From the NCBI RefSeq assembly GCF_030463565.1, contig NC_134643.1, forward strand, positions 215,998,583 to 216,062,582: a stretch of DNA of 64,000 nucleotides. Direction: 5' to 3'. Below the pieces are notes generated by a model that was not told the origin of the DNA, searched no databases, and saw nothing but the letters and a program-made list of their open reading frames with translations. The DNA is from Pelecanus crispus. Lineage: Eukaryota > Chordata > Aves > Pelecaniformes > Pelecanidae. Position numbers and translations under genes: made by a program. This document shows positions 9,859-21,024 of this stretch, in pieces (position 1 is the first letter of the stretch; the number at the start of each line of letters is the position of its first letter).

Positions 9859-10368
9859 TCATTGGCTATTTTCACCCAAAATCAAATTCCCTTGAGGTAC
9901 ACATTGGGCTTCCCCATCCTTTCGCATCACCCACCAAGTGCACCCAGGTCCTTGAGCAAAAGCAATCCCACGAATGGGTTTGCCTTTGCCAGAGGGGGAA
10001 GTAACCCAGACTGTCTTCCCCAGCATATTTTTCATGTGCACTACAGGAACTTTATCTCCTTCTACAGTACGTAAAAGTTTTGATTGGGCAGGGCCAGCTC
10101 GATTGGCAGATCCCCTGGTGTTGACTAACCAGGTGGCTTTTGCTAAATGCGTATCCCAATGTTTAAACGTCCCACCACCCATTGCTCTCAGGGTAGTCTT
10201 TAACAATCCATTGTATCGCTCAATTTTCCCGGAGGCTGGTGCATGGTAAGGGATGTGATACACCCACTCAATGCCGTGCTCTTTGGCCCAGGTGTCTATG
10301 AGGTTGTTTCGGAAATGAGTCCCGTTGTCTGACTCAATTCTTTCTGGGGTGCCATGTCGCCACAGGAC
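9859..10368 (-). pseudogene. Integrase C-terminal part (unit 2), cut off by a stop codon
   Basis: Identical in translation to 5888-6397 and likewise preceded by the in-frame TAA at 10369-10371. It carries the second Asp and the Glu of the integrase triad. It is not independently translatable from a normal start at its beginning. Confidence 0.88.
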
Positions 10369-12711
10369 TTACTTTTCAAGGCCCAGGATGGTGTTCCGGG
10401 CGGTGGCATGGGGCACGGGATATGTTTCCAGCCACCCAGTGGTTGCTTCCACCATGGTGAGCACATAGCGCTTGCCCTGGCGGGTCTGTGGGAGCGTGAT
10501 GTAATCAATCTGCCAGGCCTCCCCATATTTATATTTTAGCCATCGTTCACTATACCCAAGGGGCTTGAACTGCTTGGCTTGCTTGATTGCAGCGCATGTT
10601 TCACACTCATGAATAACCTGTGCAATACTGTCCATAGTTAAGTCCACCCCTCGATCACGAGCCCATTTATACGTTGCATCCCTTCCTTGATGGCCTGAGG
10701 CATCATGGGCCCACCGAGCTATAAATAATTCACCCTTATGTTGCCAGTCCAAATCCACCTGAGCCACTTCAATCTTAGCAGCCTGATCTACTTGCTGGTT
10801 GTTTTGATGTTCTTCAGTGGCCCGACTCTTAGGTACATGAGCATCTACATGACGAACTTTTACAACCAGGTTCTCTACCCGGGCAGCAATATCTTGCCAC
10901 AAAGCGGCAGCCCAGATTGGTTTGCCTCTGCGCTGCCAGTTGCTCTGCTTCCATTGCTGCAGCAGGTAAAACCACAGGGTGCCCCGTGGTGTGTATCCTC
11001 TATATCCTCTCTCTTGAGCATAGGGACATTGACTCCTAATGGCTGAGACACTGGTCCGTGCAGGTGGGGAGTAGGACAGATCCTCTCTGAGTTGTTGGAA
11101 CTCTTGGCATATTTTTTCAGACAGTTTTTCCACAGCCGAGACACAGGCCCGTAGGGAGGAAGAGAGCTTTTCTTCGTAGTCCCGGAGTTGTCTAGCCACT
11201 TCATCCACCGTTGGTGCCTCGTCGTCTTTCCAGGCTAGTATTGCCAACGAGTTGGAATACGATGCTGGTGCGCTCCGTACCACCTTCTGCCACATGGATT
11301 GTGTGCACCTGACTTCATCTGGGTCTTTGGTTAACCGCTCATCATTCAGGTCACTGTAAATCACCTCCAGCACGCCTAATTCCCTCAGGTACTGGACACC
11401 TTTCTCTACGGTGGTCCATTTGCTTGGGCGGTATAAAACATCCTCCTTGAAGGGATACCTTTCCTTCACGCTTGACAGAAGTCGCCTCCAGAGGCTGAGC
11501 GGTTTTGCCCCTTTTCCAATTGCTTTGTCAATGCCTCCTTCCCTGGAAAGGGATCCCAGCTGCTTGGCTTCCCTACCCTCTAAATCCAGGCTACTGGCCC
11601 CGTTATCCCAGCATCGGAGCAGCCAGGTGATGATGTGCTCGCCTGGATGACGACCGAAATCTTTTCGCATATCTCGCAGCTCACTCAGGGATAGGGATCG
11701 GGTGGTCACCATCTCATTTATGGGTTCTTCCTCCTCTGGTTCTCGTGATGGCCCTGGTTCATCTTCATCCCTTACTAAACGAACTGATTTCCTCGTGTAT
11801 TTTTTCTTCTGTATAGGGGCAACTGATACCGGCGCAGGTTGGTTCTCTGGTTTAGCCACAGTGTCTGTCACTGGGGTTTGAGTAGCCGCAGTGCTCATGG
11901 CTGTGGCTGGAGTAGCCACAGTGCCTGGGGCAGGGGTTTGAGTAGCTGCAAGGCCTGTAGTGGGGGTTGGAGTAGCCGCAGGGCCTGTAGTGGGGGTTTG
12001 AGTAGCCACAGTGCTTGTTGTTTTGTCATCAGATCCAGAGACCTTCTCTTTCTTTTGAGGGTACTGATTAGCGTTGACCACGGCTCGATAGGCATGGGCC
12101 AGTCCCCAGCATGTTGCAATGATTTGTGTCTCTCTGGAGCTACCAGGGTGACAACATACTTCTTCCAAATACTTTACTAATTCTTCAGGATTCTGCACTT
12201 GTTCAGGGGTGAAGTTCCAAAACACTGGAGGTCCCCACTGCCCTAGGTACTTGCGCATACGATCCCACACACCCTGCCACTCATAACTATCCAGCCTTGG
12301 GGTAGATCTCTGGATGGTATTTTTAAACTGCTTACTGACCTTTATCAAAATGGAAACAACATTCCCAAGAATTATCAATAGAAGTATCTTAACTGCCCAG
12401 GGGTGTTCAAGATACAGGAAAGTTGTTGTAATGAAGGAGGAAACATCATAGAAGAAAGCAGCAAAGGTGCCATTCTGTATTTCCTCCACAACAAGCCTCT
12501 CAGAGTAAGAAGTATAATTGCTAACTCTCTCTATGAGGTAGTACCCGAAGTACAGTAGTGACTTCTGTATGAAACCCAAATACCAAAGAATGCTCAAGGT
12601 CAGGGCTTTGATAAGGAGCCTCCCAAGCAAAAGATCATGAATCACTGCAGAGCATAGCACACTACACAAACTGACATCAAGCTTTAACGCGTGCTGCAAA
12701 AAAAAGAACAT
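10369..12711 (-). CDS. Defective gag-pol fusion (unit 2)
   Basis: A second copy, identical in translation to 6398-8740, starting at the ATG at 12709-12711. It has the same layout: hydrophobic N-terminal segments, Thr/Pro repeats, gag-capsid-like part, remnant of RNase H, integrase zinc site and first catalytic Asp. It also has the same loss of protease and reverse transcriptase and the same terminating TAA. Sharing all these lesions means that one defective unit was duplicated. Two elements did not decay in parallel. Confidence 0.85.
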   Translation of the reverse strand: MFFFLQHALKLDVSLCSVLCSAVIHDLLLGRLLIKALTLSILWYLGFIQKSLLYFGYYLIERVSNYTSYSERLVVEEIQNGTFAAFFYDVSSFITTTFLYLEHPWAVKILLLIILGNVVSILIKVSKQFKNTIQRSTPRLDSYEWQGVWDRMRKYLGQWGPPVFWNFTPEQVQNPEELVKYLEEVCCHPGSSRETQIIATCWGLAHAYRAVVNANQYPQKKEKVSGSDDKTTSTVATQTPTTGPAATPTPTTGLAATQTPAPGTVATPATAMSTAATQTPVTDTVAKPENQPAPVSVAPIQKKKYTRKSVRLVRDEDEPGPSREPEEEEPINEMVTTRSLSLSELRDMRKDFGRHPGEHIITWLLRCWDNGASSLDLEGREAKQLGSLSREGGIDKAIGKGAKPLSLWRRLLSSVKERYPFKEDVLYRPSKWTTVEKGVQYLRELGVLEVIYSDLNDERLTKDPDEVRCTQSMWQKVVRSAPASYSNSLAILAWKDDEAPTVDEVARQLRDYEEKLSSSLRACVSAVEKLSEKICQEFQQLREDLSYSPPARTSVSAIRSQCPYAQERGYRGYTPRGTLWFYLLQQWKQSNWQRRGKPIWAAALWQDIAARVENLVVKVRHVDAHVPKSRATEEHQNNQQVDQAAKIEVAQVDLDWQHKGELFIARWAHDASGHQGRDATYKWARDRGVDLTMDSIAQVIHECETCAAIKQAKQFKPLGYSERWLKYKYGEAWQIDYITLPQTRQGKRYVLTMVEATTGWLETYPVPHATARNTILGLEK

Positions 12712-12796
12712 GGTGCAGATCAGAAGAACTAATATCGTGACCGGCAACTGTTAACAGACTCCTTAATACACTCTGATTAATCTGTTGTTATCTCGT

Positions 12797-12814
12797 GCCC
12801 CACGTTGGGCGCCA
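12797..12814 (-). promoter_or_regulatory. Primer binding site, tRNA-Lys type (unit 2)
   Basis: TGGCGCCCAACGTGGGGC in the element's sense, 8 nt from the end of LTR 3 (12823). Identical to the site at 8826-8843. Confidence 0.88.
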
Positions 12815-12822
12815 AAAAGGAC

Positions 12823-13393
12823 TGTCGTGGTTTAGCCCCAGCCAGCAACTAAGCACCACGCAGCCGCTCGCTCACTCCCCCTACCCCGATGGGATGGGGG
12901 AGAGAATTGGAGGAGTAAGAGTGAGAAACACTCCTGGGCTGAGATAAGAACAGTTTAATAATTGAAATAAAGTAAAATAGTAATGCTAATAGTAACAGTA
13001 TAATAATGATAATAATAATAATGATACACGAAGCAAGTGATGCACAATGCAATTGCTCACCACCCGCCGACCGATACCCAGACAGTTCCCGAGCAGCGAT
13101 CGCTGCTCCCCGGCCAACCCCCCCCAGTTTATATACTGAGCATGACGTCATATGGCATGGAATAGCCCTTTGGTCAGTTTGGATCAACTATTCTGGCTGT
13201 GCCCCCTCCCAGTTTCTTGTGCGCCTGGCAGAGCATGGGAAGCTGAAAAAGTCCTTGACTAGCATAAGCAGTACTCAGCAACAACTAAAAACATCAGCCT
13301 GTTATCAACATTCTTCTCCTACTAAATCCAAAACACAGCACTATGCCTGCTGTTAGGAAGAAAATTAACTCTATCCCAGCCGAAACCAGGACA
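12823..13393 (-). repeat. LTR 3 (5' LTR of the array)
   Basis: 571 bp ending GGACA, followed at once by the target duplication AGTTC (13394-13398). It carries the CRE (13143-13150), TATA box (13129-13135), palindrome (13091-13108) and ATTAAA (12954-12959). As the upstream LTR on the minus strand it would drive the array. Confidence 0.95.
13129..13150 (-). promoter_or_regulatory. LTR 3 core promoter: CRE and TATA box
   Basis: TGACGTCA then TATATAA in the element's sense, as in the other two LTRs. This is the outermost 5' promoter of the array. Confidence 0.8.
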
Positions 13394-13398
13394 AGTTC
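13394..13398. repeat. Target-site duplication AGTTC, right copy
   Basis: Matches 4876-4880 exactly and abuts the right LTR. Confidence 0.9.
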
Positions 13399-16300
13399 CT
13401 ATGCTGCAAGACTAAATTCAGGTTCTTTAATATTTTGCTGCAGGCATGTAATCATGCCCCCCTATTGTTTGACTCAACATTTACCTGACTGATGTTTCAC
13501 TTCCTTTTCCTGTAGGAAGTTTTTGTGACCAGGTAGATCCTTTACGTGCTGCTGACTCCTTGGTGCTCAGCTGCCTGTACAGCTGGCAAAGGTCCAGAGA
13601 CAAAGGCAAAGCGAAAGCACAAACTAATGGAGAAAGAAGAGCCACCTTGTACCCCTCTGGCTGCAAAATCTCATCATTTGGGCCAATGCTTCTGAGGTTT
13701 TATGCATTGAGTGGTCTGTTCTTCTTGCTTGAAGCTTTGGCATAATGATTTTTCATGCAAACACTACTGCATGTGACTTCATGTACAGAACCTTTTTCTT
13801 TTCTGTTTTCTCTTTTTACTTTGCTTCTATTTTTTCACCATTTTGTGTTGCTCATCTTCCCTTGCTTTCTGTTTGTATTTTTATACAAACTTATCTTAAG
13901 TTCCCTTGCTTGTATTTGTACATTTTGATAATTTCTCTGCTTTCTCCAGGCTACTGATGAATCATCTCTCCAGTTACTAACAACTCCATTTTTCCCCTGC
14001 ATTTGAATGCAAGCTTCTTCAGTAGCCTTGCATGGTCTAATGCTTGTGCCAAAGTTTGTGGGTACTCTGTGACCTTTCTTATTTGACTTCCTGTAGCTTG
14101 CATGCTGTTGGGGAATTTTTAATGTACTCCTTGAGGTGAATTAAACACTTCTATGCTGAAATATTAAAAAAAAAAAAAAGAACAAAAAAAGAACAATGCA
14201 TTGCACGGAGTCCTGCCAAAAGCAGTTCTACAAGGACTCTGCAAAGATGCATCATAAGCCGATTCCCTATATATACTTGCACCAGCACTAATCCTGTCAC
14301 CACTGGCATTGAAGTGCCCCAGTCTGGTGTTGGATTCATCCCCCAAAGGCAGTTCTGCTGCCTAAAGGTGGCCCCTGAGCCCTCCCATTCCAGAATGGCT
14401 ACAAGACAATGCTGCTCTGGTTCTTATCTCATCTTGGAAGGAACTTCACCTCTTTACAGGACAGTTGTTCTGTTTCTGGCATTCCTGCTTCCAGCCAGTT
14501 TAACCCCTTCTGCAGTTAGGCCTTGCCCTCCATTCCTTGGTCACAAATTAGCACTGCTGAGCAGTTACAATTTGAATTTCCTTTTCAGTGCCTAGTCCAT
14601 ATCTTCCACTTCAATCTGACAACCTTGCCATCAGTTTTTTCAGTTATGGTAATACAGTGATAATAATTTCTTGATCATAATTTTTAAAAATACTGCTTTT
14701 CCACATACAGCTTTTTTGTGGATTGAAAATGCTTGTGGAGAGCTGTGTAAATACCATCATGGACTCTTCTGACCTTTTCCTAGCACATCTATCATTTCCC
14801 ATTAGGAAGGTAGTGTGACTACTCATGTTTTACTGTTCTATCCTGCCCCAATGTGGTTGATTTTTGAAAGTGATGAAAAGGCTGTACAGTTGTCTAAGCA
14901 TGTCATGAAAGCTTCTGCCTCTTCCTCTTACTATATAACAAAATAGAGCCATGAGTCTTACTCCTACGAACTTTCTAGTTGGGTAGTTTCGTCCTTATTC
15001 CTAGTGTATTATTTCAAGATGGTGCAAATCATCACCGTTTTCATCAACTCTAGAACCGGAAATTGATGTACTGACTTAATTACTTTTCTCTCTGTGCTTC
15101 CCCACTCCTTTCTGCCTTCTTCCCCATCTGCCATCCCCACCCAATATATTTGGTTTCTAATTTCACATACACTTCTGACATCATGTCAAGAGTCTCATCA
15201 GTAGAACATTGCAGCTTGCTTCTTTCACTACATATACTACATTCTTCCATTAAGTGCTTCCTGAAAGTAAAGTTTTTTCCCTCTTGGTCATTTCCTTACA
15301 GAGAGGTGGGGATGAGATGGATGTCCAAGTACCACTTAAGAGAAGAAATGAGAATTTTGTCTGCTAGTAGTGACAGTATTACTCTTTGAGGGGTCAGAAT
15401 GGCATATAAGTGGTTCAGTTCAGACATTAATATATACTGCCACACTGTAAAACTCCTAGTTTTACATCTATCAGTCACTAATTAGCTGTAAGCCATCTCT
15501 TGTGTCTGAATCCTGAATAACATATATCTGCACACCTGGATTGCTCTTCCTTCCCTTCCCCTTTCAGTGTGTGCTGCAGAAACACAAGCATACACTTAAC
15601 AATGTCACCTTCAGTTCAGTGTTTCAGCTGTCTATCAGATATTTTGGATTTGGGATCCATATTCTTTGAAAAATGAGCAATTGCTGAAGCCCATCTGTTT
15701 CTGACCAAAGAAGGGTGAGGTAACTCAAGACTCTCCTTTATGAACTTCTCATAAACAAGCTTGAAAAAGAAAGATTCTGGTTTTGTTTTTAAAGTAAGCA
15801 GAATCCACTGATGCAAACTCTTTAAGCATCCTTATATTTTAGAATATAGTGTGCTGCCAAGAGAAAAAAAATCAAAGTGCATCCCTGCTTCCAGATACTC
15901 GCTGCATATAATGAGTCATCTACTTAAATGTCAAAGCAGGTGCTTGAAATCAGGCTGAACTTGAATGCAGGGGAGTGGCCTTCTTGTACCGGTCACTTAT
16001 AGCACAGTGACTTGATATGGTAGTTGCAGAGTCTAAATTCCCATTCCTTTCGAACAAATAACCAGACACCCTTGAGTAAAGTTCACATTTTGTGTCTTTT
16101 CTGTCTCCTGATCCATCCTCTTATTTCTTTTAATGTAGAATTTAAGGGGCCTCCCAGAGAAATAGAGTTATCCCAGAGCACAAAGAAGTCAGAAGTTTGT
16201 TCTTTGATGTGATGAACACACATTTTTAGGAAGAGCTTGAAGATTATAGACAACTGGCTTCCTAAATCGTAGTTTACTTTTTTTTTTTAAGAAATCCTCA

Positions 16301-17249
16301 GGTTTGAAATAAATCTCTTCCTGTTGCTTGGCTGTAGGCACTTGGCACTACAATCACATATATGAGACATAAGACAAAGATGTGAGATTGCAATTAATTT
16401 TGTTTACTTATCAATGACAGTCCTCTATAAATAGCATTTATTCTGCTGTGGAATGAAAATTTTCACAAGAGCCACTTTCATGAGCTCATTATGGAGTATA
16501 ATTGTTTAAGCTAATTGTAATTTTTTCCATCAAAAATTTTATTGTTTGAGATGAGAAAAGCTTTTATACACAATAGCAAAAGGTTGAATCGAAGAGTTAT
16601 GGAAAATATCTCTCAATATTTTAGGAAGAGAGCTAATGGAAATGAAGCTTGGTCTTAATGGGAAAAGGTACTAATCCATTGGGTGATATTCAAATCACCA
16701 ATATTTTCCTATGTCCTGATTCAAGTGGCTTATTCATCTAAAGCTCAAAGTGTTTTTAATTTGAAATCAAAGTTTATGTGTTGATACTGGAACAGACAGT
16801 CTCAAATGCTCTCTTCCCACTGCAGCTTCACAGTCAACTCATTTCATTCAGTTCCTTACTTACCTGAAGTGATGTGCTGAAGAAGGTGAGGTGGTAGAAA
16901 TGCCAATGGGATTTAGCATACTGTGATTCAAGCAGTTTTCAGGGAGCAAATGGCTTGGCTCTAGGCATTCTTTAAGTCCCTGAAGGGTTGAAGCTGTAAG
17001 TTTTCTGTTAAGGGAATCAGAGGTGGGGACTCTAAAACTCAGGGAATTTCATCTTTCCAGTACAATACAGCTGACATTGGTTGGGTCTAAGGCCCCTGGT
17101 GGTTCTCCAGCCCCAGTCCAATAGATGCAACTGCTGGAATACTGGCAATCACACAAAAATAAACTTTACTCATGTAAACATGAACATCAGAGACAGCCTG
17201 ATGCTGTTTCTCCCTTTGACTGCTGAGGGCATGAGTTTGCGAATGACCT
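13399..17249. other. Unique intergenic DNA; possible conserved noncoding segment
   Basis: No coding region or repeat family is recognised. An A-rich run lies at 14164-14200 with no processed-gene sequence beside it. The stretch at about 16380-16740 is AT-rich with many TAATT-type motifs and no repeat character, and has the look of a conserved noncoding element. That is an impression only. Confidence 0.4.
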
Positions 17250-17280
<31 letters not shown>

Positions 17281-17287
17281 ACACACA
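17250..17287. repeat. (CA)n microsatellite
   Basis: About 38 bp of CA repeat with one TA interruption. Confidence 0.95.
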
Positions 17288-17802
17288 TCCGTCCCTCCAG
17301 GAGCTGGCATTAGACACTCAGTTTATTTACTGCCTGGCCCCCCAAGCTCTGCAGTTGCTGGACTCCAGATGTATGGGCCTCTATGAGCTGTGGTCTTATC
17401 TTCAGTTGCTGGACCTCAGACCTCTCATACTGCTTACAGTATAGCCCAACTTAAAGGTTGCAGGTAGCTACATATGCTTACACCCATGCACAGACTGGAG
17501 AGCACTCTCAAAAAAAAAAAAAAAAGTCACAAATAGGTTTTAATAAGATGTGCGAGCCTGTGGTGACCAGATGCAGGGCTTGGCCAAACAAACATAAAGA
17601 CCAGCAGGTTGTTTACCCATGACCAGCCCTGTTTATGTCCCTTCCTCTCCATTTGCCTATGCTTGCTCCTTCCTGATCCCTCTTTTTCCCTTTCTGTGCT
17701 CCTTCCTCTGATGTTCCATAATACATCTTGCAGATTCCCACAGTCCCATTAAAACATCCTGTAATTAGTTTTGTGTAACACCACAAGTCCCTCAAATCCA
17801 TA
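17288..17802. other. Intergenic DNA, nothing recognised
   Basis: Contains a poly-A run near 17510-17525. No coding region or repeat family is recognised. Confidence 0.5.
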
Positions 17803-18720
17803 ACCACAGAACAGCCCATGTTGGAAGGGACCTCAAAAGATAACATGGGACAACCTTTTGTGGGTAAAGGAGACTAGATGAGGTTATCTAGTACCCTGTT
17901 GAGTTGTGCCTTGAAACCATCTAGTGATGGGGACTCTACTATGTCCCTTGGGAGGTTGTTCCAGTGAATGATTGTTCTCACTGTGAAAAATTTCTTTCTT
18001 ATATCAAGACGAAACCTCTCCCAGTGCAACTTGTACAGGTTGCCCCTTGTCATCTCCATGTGGCTCCTTGTGAATAGAGTCCCTCTGTCCTCTTTGTAGG
18101 CACCCTTTAAGTACTGGAATACTGTAAGGTCCTCCTGAGCCTTCTCCAGGGAGAAAGGACCTAACTCTTCAGTCTTTCCTCATAGGGCAGGTTCTCCAGC
18201 CCTTTGATCATCTTTGTGGCCCTCCTTTGGACCCTCTCCAGTCTGTCTGTGTCTTTTTTGAATTGTGGGGACCAAAACTGGACACTGTACTCCAGGTGCA
18301 GCCTGACAAGTGTTGAGTAGAGTGGGATGATCACATCTCCATTTCTGCATGTAATGCCCCCATGGATGCAGCTCAGGATCTGATTTGCCTTTGTTGTTGC
18401 AATGGAGCACTGCTGACTCATGTTCCGCTTGTTGTACACCAGGACCCCCAGGGCCCTTTCAGCAAGGCTGCTCCCCAGCCACATAGACCCTAACCTGTAT
18501 TGGATTCTTTGGTTATTTCATCCCAGGTGCAGGACTTTGCACTTGTCTTTGTTAAACTTCATCCAGTTCTTGCTTGCCCACTCTTCCAGCCTGCCCAGAT
18601 CTCTCTGTAAGATGGCTCTCCCTTCTGATTTTTCCACCTCACCACCCAGTTTAGTGACGTCAGCAAACTTGGTAAGGGTCCTTTCAATCCCATCATCCAG
18701 ATCATTTACGAAGACGGTAT
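17803..18720 (-). mobile_element. CR1 LINE fragment, 5'-truncated
   Basis: The minus strand encodes the C-terminal part of CR1 ORF2 in two broken frames: 18161-18484 ([23 protein letters not shown]) and 17874-18059 (WNNLPRDIVESPSLDGFKAQL). The low-coordinate end, with GGTCCCTTCCAACATGGG in sense, is the usual CR1 3' end. The reverse-transcriptase catalytic region is lost apart from its last part (the frame near 18650-18700). Frameshifts and stops make it a dead copy. It is an inverted partner of the CR1 at 19041-19772. Confidence 0.93.
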
Positions 18721-19040
18721 TTATGAAATATTTCCTATGGTTAGTTTGCTTTTACAAATAAGACCCATGCTAATCTTATTCCCACCCTTCCTAACTGTTG
18801 CGGTTGAACCACCTCAAAGCAACCCTTGAGTACTTCCTTCAATGAACCATCAAGGAGGGACCCAAGGGCTCTGGTCTATGATATTGTCTCTGTTATCTAT
18901 AGTGTCTCAGGGCTTTTGTAGTTAGATGTTTAATTTATTATTTTTCTTGTTTCTTGTCTTTGTTTCCTGTGCTGAATAGCTATTTAGCAGATATTTTCAC
19001 AATGAGATATTATGAGAATATTGTATTTTACATATGCATG
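18721..19040. other. Spacer between two inverted CR1 fragments
   Basis: About 320 bp with no recognised feature, lying between the truncated 5' ends of two CR1 copies on opposite strands. Confidence 0.5.
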
Positions 19041-19772
19041 CACCCATGCACCAGTATATGCTGGGGACCACCCAGCTGGAAAGCAGCTTGCCAGAAAAGA
19101 ACCTGGGAGTCCTGGTGGACACCAAGTCAAACATGAGCCAGTAGCATGCCCTTGCTGCAAAGAAGGCAAATGGAATCCTGGGCTGCATTAGGCAACGTAT
19201 TGCCAGCCCATCAAGGGAGATGATCCTTTGCTTTTATTCGGTGCTGGTGAGGCCACACCTGGAGTACTGTGTCCAGTTCTGGGCTCCCCAATAAAATAAA
19301 GACATGGACGTACTGGAGAGAGTTCAACAAAGGGCCACAAGGGTGATGAAGGGACTGGAGCACCTAACATATGAGGAAAGACGGAGAGAGCTGGACTGTT
19401 CAGCCTGGAGAAGAGAAAGCCAGGACGGATCTTATCAATGTCTATATATACCTGAAGGGAGGGTGCAAAAAGGTTGGAGCCAGGCTCTTTTCAGGGCTGC
19501 CCAGCACCAGGACCAGAGGCAGTGGGCACAACCTGAAACACAGGAGGTTCCCTCTGAACATCAGGAAACACTTTTTTCCCATGAGGGTGACTGAGCATTG
19601 GCACAGGTTGCCCAGGGAGGTTGTGGAGTCTCCCTCTTTAGAGATACTCAAAAGCTGTCTGGACATGGTCTTGGGCAACTGGCTCCAGGTAGCCCTGCTT
19701 GAGCAGAGAAGTTTCACCAGATGACCTCCAGAGGTCCCTTCCAGCCACAACCAGTCTGTGATTCTGTAATTC
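19041..19772 (+). mobile_element. CR1 LINE fragment, 5'-truncated
   Basis: The plus strand carries the ORF2 C-terminal region: LERVQQRATRVMKGLEHLTYEE at about 19310-19376, then in another frame [17 protein letters not shown] near 19590-19650. It ends with the CR1 3' motif around GAGGTCCCTTCCAGCC and a decayed GATTCTGTAATTCC tail. Several frame breaks are present, so it is inactive. Confidence 0.93.
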
Positions 19773-20783
19773 CTTCATAGAAGAGATCTCATCTTATGGG
19801 TCACAGATACAGTCTCGGCCTCACCTAGTTTCTTTTTGAGTCCTTAAATAAGTTCAAATGCCCTCAAGCTAAGGAATACCCAATATCATGATCACCTTCT
19901 CTATGGGCAGGTACAACAACTTCCAGACTAATGTACAAAGACTGTTATATTATTGCATCTTCCTTTGCCTCTTTTGTTAACAATCATTCTCTGAAAGGTC
20001 TCATTGTTTGCACTGTAGCCAGCAATGCCCATAATACAGGTCCAGTTCAGGCCCATATTAAGACATACTGTGTTAGTTTTTCTTGCTTGTTTTTTCTTGG
20101 TATCTTTGTTGCTTACTGTCAAGAAGTTGTGAATCAGTCTGTAGAAGTATGAAGTACTGATGCACCTTATTTAGTCGATGTAGAGAAGTAGATGCTTTAA
20201 ATTACTGTTGAGAAGAACCAGCATCTCTTCAATGAGTGTGTAGGGCATCTAATGGCTTCATTTAGGCGCTCTGAATTTTTGAGAGTGCAACAGCTATGTT
20301 AGGTACCAGATGTATCTAGGTCTGAAAACAGCTCCCACTTCCCTTTTACAATTTCCTTGTCAACAGATGCATTAAGGGGAAATGAAAAGCATGTGTATTT
20401 CTTCCCCATCTACTCTTAAGGAAATAAGTCTGCTCTGTCTGTGTTTGTATGAACACAAGTGTCTGTTACCACCCAATAATGATGTTTAATCTATTGCTGA
20501 ATTTCAAATAAGTCTGTCAGAGAGGTACAGGGCTAAACCATAGGGAGTGCTTACAAGGTTTGTGAAGATATGAGGCTGAGCAAAGAAGTACCCTAAAAAT
20601 GCCTCTACAGAGGGAAGGCTTCAGTACTACCATTTTAGACATTGCCCACTCCTGAGACACAAAACTGTTGGCAAAAACATCCCATTGATTTGGTTATTCA
20701 TGGAACCACTTGTTGCTTTAAGCATTCCCCTTTCTTTCTCTGAAAAAAAAAAAACCCAAACCAAACCCAAAACCCTGACATGT
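19773..20783. other. Intergenic DNA, nothing recognised
   Basis: No coding region or repeat family is recognised. It ends in an A-rich CCCAAACC-type stretch just before the next CR1. Confidence 0.5.
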
Positions 20784-20823
20784 CATAGAATCATAGAATC
20801 ATAGAATCATAGAATCATAGAAT
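20784..20823 (-). repeat. CR1 3' terminal 8-bp repeats
   Basis: Tandem ATAGAATC units, about five copies. This microsatellite-like tail is characteristic of avian CR1 and marks the 3' end of this copy. Confidence 0.95.
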
Positions 20824-20837
20824 ACCAGGTTTGGACT

Positions 20838-20988
20838 GGGTGGATAATGTCAGGGCTCTTCGATTTGTAGGGGTCAGGCTCCTGTAATAGTTCAAATACC
20901 AACTCTTCCTTCACCGACAGTGGGTCGGTGTTTGCATCAACTTGGATTTTTGTTCCCAAGGCCTGGGGCCCAACAGTGCTGGTAGAGG
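20838..20988 (-). repeat. Misplaced 151-bp copy of CR1 ORF2 sequence
   Basis: This stretch matches 22441-22591 within the same CR1 with only scattered differences, beginning GGGTGGATAATGTCAGGG in both. Here it interrupts the normal CR1 3' UTR between ATACCAGGTTTGGA and GGATCATCTGGTCC. Confidence 0.9.
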
Positions 20989-21024
20989 ATCATCTGGTCC
21001 AACATTTCTTGGCAAAAGCGTGTT

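Larger units (their letters stand above)
4881..13393 (-). mobile_element. Tandem ERV array: LTR-int-LTR-int-LTR
   Basis: Three 571-bp LTRs (4881-5451, 8852-9422, 12823-13393) alternate with two 3,400-bp internal regions (5452-8851, 9423-12822), giving an exact 3,971-bp period. All element signals read on the minus strand: promoter, tRNA-Lys primer site, gag-like then integrase frames, and a purine-rich tract. The right LTR is therefore the 5' LTR, and the middle LTR is shared by both units. Integrase motifs (WQID, the IERYNG block) resemble ERV-L-type elements, and the 5-bp target duplication fits that. No protease, reverse transcriptase or env is present. The layout fits unequal recombination between the LTRs of two sister proviruses, which duplicates one internal region and one LTR. 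The open alternative is an assembly artefact. Confidence 0.93.

Noticed and set aside
14164..14200. A-rich tail possibly marking a processed pseudogene
   Set aside because: No recognisable gene sequence precedes it on either strand.
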